This document shows, piece by piece, positions 10,150 to 22,915 of a stretch of DNA of 64,000 nucleotides. This DNA comes from Heterohyrax brucei (lineage: Eukaryota; Chordata; Mammalia; Hyracoidea; Procaviidae). The notes beneath the pieces are model-generated. The model made no database searches. It was not told the origin of the DNA and saw nothing but the letters and a program-made list of their open reading frames with translations. A program made the position numbers and the translations under genes. The stretch covers positions 78,105,833-78,169,832 of the forward strand of contig CM053141.1 in the NCBI GenBank assembly GCA_028571685.1. The letters are read 5' to 3'. Within the stretch, counting starts at the first letter, position 1. Each line of letters starts with the position of its first letter.

Positions 10150-10360
10150 TGAAGTCATCTTTAAACCAAAAAGAAAAGAAAGAAAGAAAGAAAGAAAAAA
10201 GAACTCACTGCCTCTGAGTCAATTCTGACTCATAGTCACAAAGTAAGACAGAGTAGAACTGCACCACAGGGTTTCCAAAGAGACTGCCTGATGGATTCAA
10301 AGAGCTGACCTTTGGTCAGCAGCCGTAACGCTTCACCACCACATCTGCAGGGTTTCTGTG
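10150..10360 (-). mobile_element. AfroSINE, minus strand, with (GAAA)n tail
   Basis: Reverse-complement AfroSINE (CTGAGTCAATTCTGACTCAT, GACAGAGTAGAACTGC, GGTCAGCAGCCGTAACGC). The SINE's T-rich 3' tail appears here as an A-rich run that has become a GAAA microsatellite at about 10165-10200. Confidence 0.87.
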
Positions 10361-10439
10361 TTTAAACCAAACAACAGTTTAACTAGTAAAAATGTCTGCC
10401 TTGAGCACTGTGCTCTTTAAAGAATGATCCAGCCTGGGT

Positions 10440-10762
10440 GGAACTGACAACAGATCTAAAGACCATACAGGAAGCCTACAGATGAGGTGAGCAGGGAGGG
10501 TGTTCCAGTACAGTTGTTTATTTACTTGCCCCAAACTCCCTCACAAACAGCTATACAATTAAGTTTGAGAACCTGCCACCATCCTACTGTATGCCAATGG
10601 CCATTCCAGAAACAGTTCCAAAATTGCTTTGCGGGGAGGACTAGGTGCTTGGTGTTGGTGCCTAACTTCCCAAGGTGAGTACTTCAAGGGTCACCATAGT
10701 GATATTCAGCAATGAGGTATGTAGCACTTAAAACAATTAAGTTCACAGACTTAATTTTCAAA
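10440..10762 (+). mobile_element. Mariner-derived element, rearranged
   Basis: The right part (10610-10700) matches the C-terminal end of a mariner transposase frame (AAATTGCTTTGCGGGGAGGA...TCCCAAGGTGAGTACTTCAA). The left part (GGTGAGCAGGGAGGGTGTTC) is the reverse complement of the region encoding the YSPDL motif. The two parts are therefore in opposite orientations. No intact transposase remains. Confidence 0.7.
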
Positions 10763-11210
10763 CCTTATATTAATATGATGAAATATTATCTGGCCATAAA
10801 CATGTATGCAATACATTCACGCTACAATATGCCAAGCCAGCCAAGTGCTGAAGAGTCAGATCCAACTCACGGCTACCATACGGGTGAACCTTAAAAACAC
10901 TATGCTAAGTGAAAGACTCCAGGTGAAAAAAAAAAAAAAGAGTAAGGTCACATATTGTAAGACTGCATTACTTGAAGTATCCAGAATAGGCAAATCTACA
11001 AACAGAAAATAGATTCATGAATCGTACTCTGGGAGCAGGAAAATTTGGAGGAGTGACTTCTGAAAGTACAAGGTTTCTTCTTGGGGTGATTAACATGTCT
11101 AACATTGGGTAGATCCACATGTTGGATATACTAAGATTAACTGAATTATACACTTTAATTAAATGCGTAAATTGTGTATTATGTGAATAACACCTCAATA
11201 ATGCCGTTTT
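10763..11210 (+). mobile_element. L1 3' end with a short SINE-tail insertion
   Basis: Plus-strand L1 3' end (ATGCTAAGTGAAAGACTCCA, GGTCACATATTGTAAGACTG, then AATTGTGTATTATGTGAATAACACC). About 50 bp at 10832-10882 is a foreign minus-strand SINE-tail-like piece (AGTGCTGAAGAGTCAGATCC). Confidence 0.75.
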
Positions 11211-11604
11211 AAGATGTAAACAAAATAGTAATCCATATATGTGACTCCAATAATCCATTTATAACCTTATTTTGTACAGACACCCCCAAAACCTGTTGCT
11301 GTCATAGCAATGACATGTGCAAGAGAATGCCTGGTTCTATGCCATCCCACCAATCACTGCAAAATCTATTCCTATTGAAACATATTTTTTCAGTAAATGG
11401 CACCACTATTCATAAAGTTGCTCTAAGTGAAAACCTAGAAGTCATCCTTTACTCTTTTCTTTCACAGCCTACATACAATGGATCAAACTTTCAAACTTAA
11501 ATAGGAGCGCTTCTCACCACCTCTGCTCCTTGTCCAAGCTGTCATCATTTCTCACCATCTAACAGCCTTTAATTGTTTCCCTGCCACCACTCCCACACCC
11601 CTAT

Positions 11605-11825
11605 AGGTATGTTATTGGGTGATGGCAAGTCAGTTCTGACTCACAGCAACCGTATGTACAACAAAACACTGCCCAGTCCTGTACCATCTTCCAATCATTC
11701 TCATGCTTGAGCCCACTGTAGCAGCCACTGTGTTAGTCCATCCCAATGAGGGTCTTCCTGTTTTTGCTGACCTTATACTTTACCAAGCATAATGTGTTTC
11801 TCCAGGGACTGATCCCTCCTGTGTT
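11605..11825 (-). mobile_element. RTE LINE 3' end, minus strand
   Basis: Reverse complement of the RTE 3' end (TGAGGGTCTTCCTGTTTTTG, ACTTTACCAAGCATAATGTG). The RTE/SINE-like terminus is at the left (GATGGCAAGTCAGTTCTGAC). It abuts the mariner-derived inverted repeat at 11826. Confidence 0.82.
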
Positions 11826-12340
11826 CAAAGTATGAAGACTGACAATTAAGTCCACTAACTTAATTGTTCTAAGTACTGCATACCTCATTGCTGAATATCA
11901 CTACAGTCACATTTGAAGTACTCTCCTTGGGGAGCTATGCACTGATGCCAATGCCTAATGCATCCTTCAAAGCAATTTTGGAACTCTTTCTGGAATGGCC
12001 ATTCTGCACAGTGACAAGTTCACAAATTGAACTGTACAGCTGTCTGTGAGGAAGTTTTTATCCAATAAACAAGGAATAGTATTGGAACACCCTTTCTACT
12101 CACCTGATCTGGCCCTCAATGACTTTTTTTCTTTACCTGAAGACAAAGGAAATATTGAAAGAAAGACATCTGGATGACATTCAGAACATCAAGGGTAACA
12201 CAAAGACAGCTGTGATGGCCATGACAGAAAAAGAGTTCTAAAATTGCTTTGAAAGGTTGACTAGGCGCTGGCATCAGTGCATAGCTTCCCAAGCGGAGTA
12301 CTTCAAAGGTGATTTAGAGCACACTTGGGCTTGTCTGAAG
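11826..12340. mobile_element. Mariner-derived long inverted repeat
   Basis: The plus strand from about 12060 encodes degenerate transposase C-terminal remains: a YSPDL-like region near 12097-12115, then NCFERLTRRWHQCIASQAEY at about 12243-12302. The left half (11870-11985) is the reverse complement of the same C-terminal segment, so two arms of about 100 bp face each other across about 250 bp. The arms differ at several positions and are not recent copies of each other. Confidence 0.72.
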
Positions 12341-12341
12341 G

Positions 12342-13222
12342 GGTCTTATTTCAATTCATGTGACTGCTCGTGCTTTCCCACGGCATGGAAGTCTTGGGGT
12401 AGTTGTTTCTTCACGGTGACTGCCTTTCAAGAGTGCAGAAGTGGAAACTGCCAGGTCTTCCCGCGGCTTACGCAGCAGCATGTCACTGTGCTAGCACAAA
12501 TTCAAGTGGGCTATCCAACACCACCACAGCAGTTAAGAGCAAGGGCTGCTGTGAGTGGCCATCTAGGATACTCCACTGGTCTCACCTCTTCAGGAGCAAG
12601 GAATAATGAAGACAACTAAAGATACAAGGCACAGACTGGTACCAAGGACTAACGGACCACATTTACCACAGCCTCGACTACCCTGAGTCCAGTACAGCTC
12701 GATGGTGCCCAGCTACCACCACTGACTGCTCTAACAAGGGTCCCAATACAGGCTCCTGGACAGAGCTGGGGGAACATGTAGAACCAAATTCTAACTCAAA
12801 AAGAAAGACCAAATGTGCTAGCTTGACAGAGACTACAGAAATGCTGAGTATGGCCCCACACATCTTTTCAGCTCAGTGATGACGTCATTCTTGCGGTTTG
12901 CCCTTTAGCCAAAGACAGGACAGACTGTTTTAAAAAAGGGAGTGAGTGAGGAGCTAAAGGGGCACACCAGCCCAGGGGCAAGGATTAGAAGGCAGCAGGG
13001 GACTGGAAAGCAGGGGCTAAGAAACCCCAGGTTGAAAAGGGAGAGTGGTGACATGTCATGAGGTTGTTAACCAACATCATAATACAGTATTGTAATACAT
13101 ATACAATACATATACATAATAGAGCATTATACTGTATTATACTAACTATTCACAAACTTGTTTGGTCTGTAAACCTTCACCTAAAGCACAATTACAAAAA
13201 GAAAAAAAAAAAAAAAACAAGT
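12342..13222 (+). mobile_element. L1 3' UTR, complete to poly-A
   Basis: Same 3' UTR family as 41000-42030 and 8655-9275. It contains ACCAAGGACTAACGGACCAC, ATGGTGCCCAGCTACCACCA and GAGTGGTGACATGTCATGAG, and ends TTCACCTAAAGCACAATTAC plus poly-A at 13200-13217. A TA/CA-rich expansion lies at 13090-13140. Confidence 0.82.
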
Positions 13223-13254
13223 GACACTTGAAGAAGAAAGTATGTGTACCAAAA

Positions 13255-13388
13255 CACACAAACTGTTTAAGCTGCTAACCAAACAGCCGGTGGTTTGAAT
13301 CTACTTGAAACCCTCTGGGGCAGTTCTACTCTGTCCTACAGGGAGACTATGAGTCACAATCCACTAAAGGGCAGCAGGTTCAGGTTTT
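13255..13388 (+). mobile_element. AfroSINE, plus strand, 5'-truncated
   Basis: It lacks the first ~25 bp and starts near the end of box A. It reads GCTGCTAACCAAACAGCC, GGCAGTTCTACTCTGTCCTA, then a decayed tail at ATGAGTCACAATCCACTAAA. Confidence 0.8.
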
Positions 13389-16300
13389 ACCCAAGTACAT
13401 AAATACTGGCAGGCATTGTCCATCAGGGGCTACCAAAGGAAGACTAGCACTGGAACCCAGGGTTCTTCTATCTTACAGGTTCTCCATTCCGTAGATCCTC
13501 AGAGTCTTTTGTATCTATCAGATAAGTGTTAAATTTTTCTTTTTACAAAAACATTTAACCACCTTGACTCAAAGCTGCAAATATCATATCTTCCATTTCT
13601 TTGGGGCCAAGTGTCATATAACCCCCATCTAGCTGTGAAAATGACTAGGTAATATAAACCCTCACTGGGAAGTCTCCGGCAGAAGACCACAACATAGAAG
13701 ATGCCGCACAAATTCTTGGTGGACAGCTAGCAGCCTCCGTAGCATGTGTCTTTCTCTATCTCCAAGTAAGACTTTGACATTTCCCTTCTAGTTCTTAGGA
13801 AATCTATGACCACATCTCATTAGATAATAATTTTTGTCAGCTCACATACTCCCTCCAGTTTTATTGCTTTTTTTCCATAACCCCAGGATGTTTTCAGGAA
13901 CTTGCATTCTTACATTAATATTCATAAACACCTCCATATAACTCATTGTATATGACAGTTTTGCCCAATCTCATCCACATTTTTAAGTTATGTTGACCTT
14001 TGGAATCCACTTAAATACTCATATCCCATATGTTTCAGACTTAGATTTCTAACTACGTATTTCTATATACATATCCCATAGCAACACTGAAGGCTTAGCC
14101 AAGTGCTGTCGAGTCGGATCCGACCCAAGGCTTACATACACAAAAACTGAAGTCACTGCTACTAAGTCTACTCCTCCTTTTGTATCACCAATCTTAGTAA
14201 ATGATCTCCCATCAATACTTAGCACAAAGCAAAACTCTCACGACTTACCACTAAATCCTCTCCTTCCATCCCAACACCAAGGCAACACAGTCACTGCACT
14301 CTTGTCTACCCAAACCTGTCCCTTACCTAGCTTTAGTTCTTCTCTCACCTGGACTACTGATACAACCCTTCTGACCTCCCTGACTTCAGTCTGCAGTTGT
14401 CCTACCCATTATCCAGTTGCTGCAAAATGATCTTCCTAAGTCACTTAATCATGTCACCCCTACATAAAATTCTTTTGACAGATTCTTTGCCTACATAATT
14501 CCAAAATTCTTAATATGATACTTTAAACTCCTCACAATGGAACCTTTATTTTTCCTTCTTCCCACCACATACCCCCATCCTTTAATCCCATGAGCCTATG
14601 TAGGGCAGAGACCCAAATACACTCTGAACTTTTATAACTATGATCTTCCTTCATGTATTTATATTGCATCCATTCATGTATCTACTAAGAATGTTTCTTC
14701 CCTTCCTCTCTTCTCTGTCTGTAAGTCTTACTTACTCTTCAAAGCCACTTTTAAATATACTTTCTCAGTGACATCTTCCTCTAAGCAAAACTAACTGTTC
14801 AGTCTTTAATGATGATCACTGTTGACAGCTCAGAAGCATTACTTATCAAACTGAATTATAGTTTTTTACTGACTATAGTTTTCAGTCTTATCCACTAGAT
14901 TTTTCATGCCTTGAAGACTGAATCCATGGCTAGTCATCTTCCAGTCTCCACTGAGAGTGAATTCAGTCCCACCTCTCTAGTAATGAATACTCTTTTTCAG
15001 ACAGCTAGAACTTCACCTGAGCCAGTCACCTCATTTCCCAAGGACACATTTCAGATGGCCACAATGCAGAACAGATCTACCATGTATATTTGTTTATTTT
15101 CCTAAGAAAAGAACTACATACACCCAGACATACTCCCTAAAATACCACCTCAATTCTTCTTCAATGCAAACTTCAGTTATGCTTTGCCTTTAGCTATACT
15201 ATCAAACTATATCATTTTATATCAGTGTTTGCTATTTCTCAAAATCATCTCAAAGCACAAGGGCCAAAATCTGAGGTTTAGTAAACAGGAAGTGAGTGAC
15301 CTACTCCCAAAAGTAGAATAATCATAGATAAAAGCTCACAGTCAAAGTACTTCAGAGTTCCAAGGTACACTGACTAGCAAATGAAAAGAAAGAAATGCTT
15401 ATATTCTAAACTGGATTTCAAATGAGAGAACAAAAACTAAAACTAGGTTCCTATTACAGATCACAGATCCCTTCAGCAGTACATCAACAAACCAATGTAC
15501 AGTAGCTGTTGATTAGACTGTGCTTCTCCCAAATGGTTCTTCAGTACTGCTTCCCCAAAACATGGGTCTTCATACTGGATTAAGGTAGATCACAGCTGAA
15601 GCCAGATAGCAGACATTTTCAAAATCAAAGCTAATGAATACTGTCCTCAATTTTTTTCCAGTCAGCTTTTTACACTAAAATGTGTTATCCGATTTACACA
15701 AATTTATGTATTTCATTATTTCACAATATAAGGCAAAAAGTTAGAAAACTTGAACTGATTTAAACAGTGGTTTTTTTGATGGGGATGTTTCCTTTAACAG
15801 TCTTCTAGTTACTGTTGCCTTTCTAACGGGTGGGCCTAATCATTACATGCCACAAGAGAATTTGTAAAGTTCATTTGGTTTTGTGAAAGTTAATATTAGA
15901 CTCCAGATTTAGTTGTTTTTTTTAAAATTCTTTTAAATAAAATTTATACATATACATTGTTTAGAACACAACAGTTCTGTAACACTTGTTGGAAAAAATG
16001 TAGTCCCATGATGTCCTCCCTGGTTCACACACAAAAGCACTTTCCAAAAACTACACAAAAATATTTTAACTAGTTGTTTGTTTGTTTTGGCATTTACTTC
16101 CTCTGAATAACTGTCTCTTGATTTTTCCAGAATGGAAGATAAGAATTTATTGCCTACACAGATTCATACTTTCCAATCCCGACACCACCACAGACACAGT
16201 TCTTATATGCTGCTCCATTATTCCAATGTAGTAATTTGTAATTTCAGTTAGCTCATTAGTATCCACATTTCAGTATTTGCATTATGACTACATACATGTA

Positions 16301-16515
16301 GTCATGTACTACACCAGCACTGTTTTCCTTTCCTGCACTGCTTTCTCATTTGGTTGCTCACTAATCATTATGTATTATTTACCTGACTCATCCTGCAAAT
16401 TCTCCCATAAATCTTAACTTGGTAAGTCAAATACATCAGATATTCTAGCACTTCATCTTCTGGAATCAGTTTCCCAGAGCTTTCTGACCTGCTACAATCT
16501 AGATCAGCCAATTCT
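13389..16515. other. Intron, mostly unassigned
   Basis: No exon or RNA gene seen. A short minus-strand SINE tail lies at 14094-14135 (AAGTGCTGTCGAGTCGGATC). Parts of 14330-14870 look like an ancient L2-type LINE (CTTCAAAGCCACTTTTAAAT). The rest is AT-rich intron sequence. Confidence 0.5.
14330..14870. mobile_element. Possible L2 LINE relic
   Basis: Wording such as TTACTCTTCAAAGCCACTTT, GTGACATCTTCCTCTAAGC and TTTGCCTACATAATTCC recalls L2 3' sequence. It is heavily diverged, so orientation and borders are uncertain. Confidence 0.35.
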
Positions 16516-16519
16516 AGAA

Positions 16520-16690
16520 AAGCCCAATGGAACTTTCTGCAGTATGTTCCATATCTACTCTGTCCTCAGTGGTAGCTGCTAGGCACACGTGGCCACCGAG
16601 CATTTAAAGTGTGGTTAGTGTGACTGAGGAACTTTTAACCAATGGTAGAACAATGGCATAGCTAGAATTTGGGAATCTCTTTTCTCTCTT
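16520..16690. mobile_element. hAT-Charlie (MER1-type) relic
   Basis: GGAACTTTCTGCAGTATGTT, CTGTCCTCAGTGGTAGCTGC and ACACGTGGCCACCGAGCATT follow the MER1-type consensus pattern. It is the second such relic after 1045-1198. Confidence 0.55.
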
Positions 16691-17784
16691 TGGTTTACCT
16701 CTTGCTTCCTGATGCAGCATCTTTCTTGTTTCAGTAGAAAAAGGGTTCATAAGAAGTTAAATTATTTTGAGTGTGACCATCTAAGAATTTCCTCCTTGTT
16801 TCCCATACTTCACTGATAATTTGTCTGGGTTAAGAATTCACTGGACATAATTTTCCCTCTGTATCTTATAAGCACTGTTCTATGTCTAGCTTTCATTGTT
16901 GCTGTTGAGAAAGTGAGTATACTGATTCTTTATGTAAATCTTTCACTCACTAGTGGCATACAAAGTTTCTTCTCTATGCCACAGGTTCTGATACATCACA
17001 ATAATGTACCTTGGCATGGATCTACTTTAAGCCACTCTGATGATGCCCAGGGGGCTTTTTAATCTGAAAATGCATGTTCTAGAGTTCTGAGAAATTTTCC
17101 TCAGTTACTTCAATTGGTGATTTCTTCCCTCCATCTGGCTGTTTGGAACAACTATTATTAGTCATATTGCTCTTCTAGTTTTATGTTTTTCCTATTTCTC
17201 ATCCTTCAGTACTGGGTTGCTGTTGTTTTGTTTTTTTTCTTTTCTGATCTATTTCCTCAACTTCCTTCTCAAGTTTTTCCTCTCTTTAATTTTCAAGAGC
17301 TTTGTGAGCATTCTTTTAATAGATCTTGTTCTCATTTCATGGATGCAGTGATCACTCTTAGGTTAAGGATCTTTCTTTTTTTTTCCTTTTTAACATCATC
17401 CACCTCTTCCAAATTGCTTTTAGTTTGTTGTTGCTACTGTTTTGACTGCCATCATTCGTACCAGTGAATTATGGCTATCTGTTCATAGCTAAGAATGAGA
17501 CATTAAAAGACCAATAAACAGGAAGCTCTGTGTGAATGGTAGGGCTTTACAACCAGTGAGCTTCACACCAGGATGATCTGGCTGGGTCATTCCCCTGAGG
17601 AAGCACCCCTCCTCTTGACCTAGTCAAACTCCTCAAACAAAATGTTTTTGCTCATGCAACCCTTAAAATAATTTTGAAATACTGTGTATTCACACATCTT
17701 TGCTGACATCTAAAATTTTTATCTTAAGTTTCAACAATTATAAAGGAAGTCATTTCTGGCATATTGTCAACTTTCTAAAAACTA
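16691..17784. other. Intron, no recognised element
   Basis: T-rich on the plus strand, with runs such as TTTTTTTTCTTTTC. An open frame of 94 codons at 17183-17467 is low-complexity and hydrophobic only because of the T-richness. I do not regard it as a gene. Confidence 0.5.
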
Positions 17785-18440
17785 ATTTAAAAATAATTTT
17801 GGACTTACAGAGAAGTTGCAAAAAAATATTACAAAGTGTTCTGGTTTACCCTTCACCAAGCCTCCCCAATGAACATTTTACATAGCCAAAATATATTATT
17901 AAAATCAGGAAATTAACACTGAAGCAATACTATTAACTAACCTACAGGCCTCGTTGAAACTTCAGTTTTCCTTCTAATGTCTTTTTCCTATTCTAGAAAC
18001 CAATCTAGGACCCCACACCATACTTAGTTTCATGTCTCCTTCTTTTCTCATCTTTGACAATCTATCTGTTCTTGTCATTCGTATCACACTTCTGGAAATT
18101 TACCAGTAAACTATTTTGCAAAATAACCGTCAATTTGACTTTGTCTAAGTTTCTAAGGGTTAAACTGAGCGCCTGTCTTTTGAGTAATCACATCACAGAA
18201 ATACTATTGTGTCCTTGTCAATACATTATATCAAGGGGCACACAGATGTCTTATTACAGGTGATGTTAACCACAACCCACTGGTTAACACAGTCTGCCAG
18301 ATTTACCCAATATAAATTAACTATGTTTTTTGCTTTACAAAAAATAAACACTGATTTATGGAGGAACAAAAACTACTACATCACTCTTTTAAATATATCA
18401 CATGGACTCTTTATAGCAACGTGATATCTGTCATCACCCA
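17785..18440. mobile_element. Old L1M-family relic
   Basis: AGAGAAGTTGCAAAAAAATA, GGAAATTAACACTGAAGCAA and GGTGATGTTAACCACAACCC resemble a widespread mammalian L1M untranslated segment. It is diverged and has no coding. Confidence 0.5.
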
Positions 18441-19411
18441 CTGAATATTCTTGAACTACTAAATAACTCCTTACCACTCAAATTTTACACTTTTTCTTTT
18501 TCTTCAACTTCTATTTCCATTATATTCTACAGACCATTATCTTCATGTAACAGTTTTTGATTTAAACTTTATTGAGTATCTAATGATTCTCTTCTGGATA
18601 AATGTATCTGTATATAAATGTAACTTTTTAAATCTACAAGCAATTCCTGAATATCAATTCAGAAGAAACTTCAAGTCAGCATTATAATAAGTATCAACAT
18701 ACAATGGATCAAAACACAACTGCATTATATACATGAAAAGCCAATTATTAAGCAAAAATTAAAATTTTAATGAAACGTTTGTTAATGATATAGAGTTTAC
18801 CTTTTAATTATGATTATTATCTATGAATGTATTCCACTTTCAGATGATATAGACCTCACCGTTATTACTATCCCTATTTTTTTTTTTAAATCTATAAATG
18901 CTCTGAAGAACATGGTCAAATAAATAACTAGGAGGCATCATTAAAAGTTTTGTTAGAGCAATGTTACTCAATTCTGCGATCTCTCAGAATTAGAAAGCGA
19001 TCTATCATCAAAAACTGTTTTTAAAAATCTGCCACCTGACAATTCAACTATATCCTCTTTCACTTTCATAGAAAGTAAAGAAATAAAAAACCTAGATTTA
19101 CAAGGGTATTACCTAAGCATTAAATTCAATTGTCTTCTGCATTGATCCAAAAATATTCAGAATTCCCTTCCTCCCCCAATTCTTGTTTTGGTGGCACTTT
19201 TGGAAGTCTTTATAAATTCAAACTAGTACACTGTTGTAAGACTAAGAATGATGAAAGGTGTACCTCCATTCTGAGAAGTGGAAGACAGAATTCCAACTGC
19301 AAAAAGAAATACTCTGTTAGCAAGCACTTTCTCAGATGATCAATTTTAATTAAAAGTGAATATAAATGTTGTAGATCTCATCTTTATTTCCTTAAAACAA
19401 ACTATGCCATC
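18441..19411. other. Intron, no recognised element
   Basis: AT-rich intron sequence with a T-run at 18880-18889. No gene or named repeat seen. Confidence 0.5.
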
Positions 19412-19919
19412 TGTCATGGACTGAACTGTGTCCCCCCAAAAATATGTGTATCCATGTGGCTGGGACATGATTCCCAATATTTTATGATTGCCCTCCATTT
19501 TGTGACTTTCTTATGCTGTATGTTACAAGCTTAGGGTGTGACTGTAAATCCCTTCATAGGATCACCTCTGTGGTCCACTGTAAAGGGAACTTCCCTGCAG
19601 TATGGCTTGCACCACTCTTTATCTTTTCACCCTACACGAGATAAAAGGGCAGCAAGCAGAACGTTGGGCACCTCACACCATTAAGAAAGCACTGGCTCGT
19701 CCTTCAGCCCTGAGGGTCCCACACAAAGATGTTTCCTGGACAAAGAATGATGCAGCACAAGGACTTTCCTCCAGAGCCAAAAGAGTGAGAGCTTTCTCCT
19801 GGAACAGATATCCTAAATTTGGACTTGTAGCCTACTGTATTGTATAAGAGTCAACTTTTCCTTGTTAAAGCCATTCACTCATGGTATTTCTGTTAGAATA
19901 GCACTAGCTGACTAAAATA
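19412..19919 (+). mobile_element. Solo LTR (family A)
   Basis: A 508-bp LTR from TGTCATGGACTGAACTGTGT to GCACTAGCTGACTAAAATA, same family as 9367-9840. Internal landmarks are CACACGAGATAAAAGG, TCCTTCAGCCCTGAGGGTCC and TTAAAGCCATTCACTCATGG. The flanks CCATC and TCATG match at only 3 of 5 positions, so the target-site duplication is decayed or absent. Confidence 0.83.
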
Positions 19920-19974
19920 TCATGATACCTCGAAGTGTTCAGGTACCCTTTTAGAAGAATTTTTTTTTTTAACC

Positions 19975-20105
19975 AGAGCAAGGTTGGGGCATAGTCCAGC
20001 TGTGCTATCTTAGGGAGAGGACTTTCAATCAATCTTCTTGTTTTAGCCCCACCTAGGATCGCCATGAGTCAGATCCCACTCGATGGCACTTGGCTTTGGC
20101 TTACA
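19975..20105 (+). mobile_element. AfroSINE tail-half, diverged
   Basis: Only the 3' part is clear: GATCGCCATGAGTCAGATCC, then CTCGATGGCACTTGGCTTTG. The left part is poorly matched. Confidence 0.55.
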
Positions 20106-22498
20106 GAAGTACCCAGTATTACAATAACTGAGCCTAGATTCTGCAATGTGAATTTGGTTGCCTGCTGCCTTCTCCATTGGCATCTTAGCAGTTAGTTACC
20201 ACATGCCCACCCATTTTCCAGCTTATAAAATTTGGTTGCTGTTACCTTCACTCCTATTTACTTTGCCACTTCAGATTCATGCTTTTTAAAAATGTCATGG
20301 CTGACAATCTGGTGATGTTGCAAGTGGGAACACAGACTGATGCTTGTGTTCACTCCACAGTCTTCAACCAACCAAGATTGCAGCCATGCTCCACCAACCC
20401 CCGCCAATTCAAGCTCCTTCATATGTCATCCAAATTGTAATTAGAAATCCCTGACAAGTTTTTACAAAATCATGTCTGTGGCTCCATCCTCCATTATGAA
20501 TCAAGCCAGAATGGAAATGCTGAACACAAAGTCTGTGTCTAAGGCAAATGAATACATAACACTGCTTGAAAGAACTAAATATGTAATATTCAGTATGGTG
20601 ATTTTTGAAAAACTCTTTAGGTTCTTTACCTTGATTACATCTTGACTTTATCACAGAAACCTTTCTCTGTAATTTTCATCCTTTTCTAAGCTATCTTTGC
20701 AGATGGTTTGTTGAGAACACCCAGATGGAAAAGTTCTAATATCTGATTTTGCAATCATGGAAATTTTCAGTTATCTTTCATCAAGTGCTTTCCTTTAAAC
20801 CTTAATGCTATACCATAAAACACAAAGGCATTTATAAAGTTAGTATCTGTGATCTCATGTGAATACTAGGAACCATGAAGATCCAAGACAAGCAATGATT
20901 CGTAAATTTCCTAAGACAGAATCTGTTCTCCACTTGCTGTCAAGTCCACATTTCACAAAGCAAGTGGAAAAGAAAGGACGAGAATGCCCTCCTCAAATGA
21001 AGAGAAGATGACCCTCTAAAAAATAACTATAAAACAAACTTGTACTGGATTCAAACAGACAAAGCCAAAATCACAGTCCTTCAAAACAGTGTAAATAAAA
21101 TCCTGTGGGTACCTGTCAAAGATACGAAAAGAGTAAACATGTATGTGAGTGTGTGTGTGTTTGCTAATATTTTATGGTGAAACGGTTCTAAAAGCAGTAG
21201 GTAGAGCCTTACACCAATTTTAATCTTGAAAACAACTACAATACAAGTTTTGAGTCTGGATGTAATTTTTTTTAAGTCATAGAACTTGATTTGAAACATT
21301 TTCTTGCTCTTTAACCTGGAAAGATAAAGTCATGTTTTTTTCTCAGGGTGGAGGATCATCATGTTTTAGTAAGTGAAAATATGAAGATTGGAAAATGTTA
21401 ACTAATACACTTATCTATTAAAAAAAGAAAGTAGTCTCAGGTATTTCCAAGGACCAGTCTGCCTATTTTTTTAATTTAAAGAACAAAAGAAATATCGTAA
21501 CTCTATTTGCAAGCCCCAAAACTGAATGAAAACAAAACGAGTGTGATATATTCCTGTGATATACAGTTCTACTACTTTTGACTAATCAAAGGTTAAGGAC
21601 TAAAAGCTTCACAGTGATAATGCACTGGTTAAATAACTGTAATAAAGAAAAAATTAGCAAGTCCTTATCAAACTTATTTTTAATGAAATAATTAAGGGAG
21701 CAAATTATACACTAGGTACAGTTTTCAAATATACTTATATTTGAGAAAATATAGCCAAATAACTGAGATTCAGCAATTATCTTTATTTCTTAGAGTATAT
21801 TTTTCTAAACTTAACTATTTTACATGTTTTAAGTTTCCACTCAAATGTTAACTACCAATATTTGAAGGAAAAGTACATTATTTTCCCTTATGAATCTTCA
21901 GAAGTGGGGAAAACAGAGACAAGAATATAGACATTTCTACCTTAAAAAGGGGCCTCTACTCTGAAAAACTAATTTAATTTGTATTCTTTTTCTTAATTTT
22001 TGTTTGCTCTATATAGTTCTGAATTATTTATTATTTCTTAGGCACAACTTCCACTGTAAAAGAAAACTGTAGAAGTATGGAATTATACTTACAAGATATA
22101 ATACATATATGATTTGGGGTTATACTTAAAAGACTCACTACATTGATTTATGAACAAAAAAGCCAAGATAGTGTGAAACTTCTAGAAATTCAGGAAACTA
22201 GACCATTCACCATACTGGTAACATATACATATGCTCTAAGTATCATTACTGCTGAAATTATTTGTTAGTAAATGGAAGGTCTGATCATGTAGCTGTATTA
22301 TTTCAGAGATAATGATTTCTAATAATTTAAGATTATAAAATACAAATTTCAATATATAAATCTCATATATACTTACTTTGATCTTTTAAAAACAGCTTAA
22401 AATAAAGCTTCAAAGTAAGAATACTAAACTTCCACCTAAATTACTACTGACAGGAACACATGCCTTTTCTAGTCAGTTACCATGGATCACATGTAAGT
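20106..22498. other. Intron, no recognised element
   Basis: AT-rich intron sequence with a short GTGTGT tract near 21145-21160. I find no exon with FAM169A homology and no named repeat. Confidence 0.5.
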
Positions 22499-22511
22499 TG
22501 ACAAGAGAAAT

Positions 22512-22902
22512 TTTTTTTCTCATTGTGATTGAAAGCATACAATCAAATACAAATTTGCATGCCCACCTATGTGCAGCTCCTACTGTTCTCCCTGCCCAGT
22601 GACAGCACACTCCTCCTTTCCATTCTGTACATGTGATATCCTCCTAACAATCTCCTGTCTCCTCCTCTCCACCCTCTCCCTCCCACTCCAGTAAGAGGCC
22701 AGCAGGATGACATCCTATAGATGCACAGAACAATAAAATGCACACATAATATGGTTACTCCGTGTTGCCGAGTCCAATCCATTCCTGTCTGAAGAGTTGA
22801 CCTCAGTAATGATTTTTGCACAGGGGCAGGATCAGGACAAGGGGCCACGCTCCCAGGGGAACCCAAGGCCCCTGGACCATCAATTGCAGACTTTTAGTGG
22901 AC
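22512..22902 (-). mobile_element. 5'-truncated L1 with perfect 13-bp target-site duplication
   Basis: Reverse complement of the young L1 3' UTR seen at 54150-54559, with its tail at the left (TTTTTTTCTCATTGTGATTG). The 13-bp duplication TGACAAGAGAAAT lies at 22499-22511 and 22903-22915. The insert is about 390 bp, a typical short L1 insertion. Confidence 0.92.
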
Positions 22903-22915
22903 TGACAAGAGAAAT

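Noticed and set aside
12257..12619. A 120-codon plus-strand frame
   Set aside because: It joins the end of a mariner transposase remnant to L1 3' UTR and is not a single coding unit.
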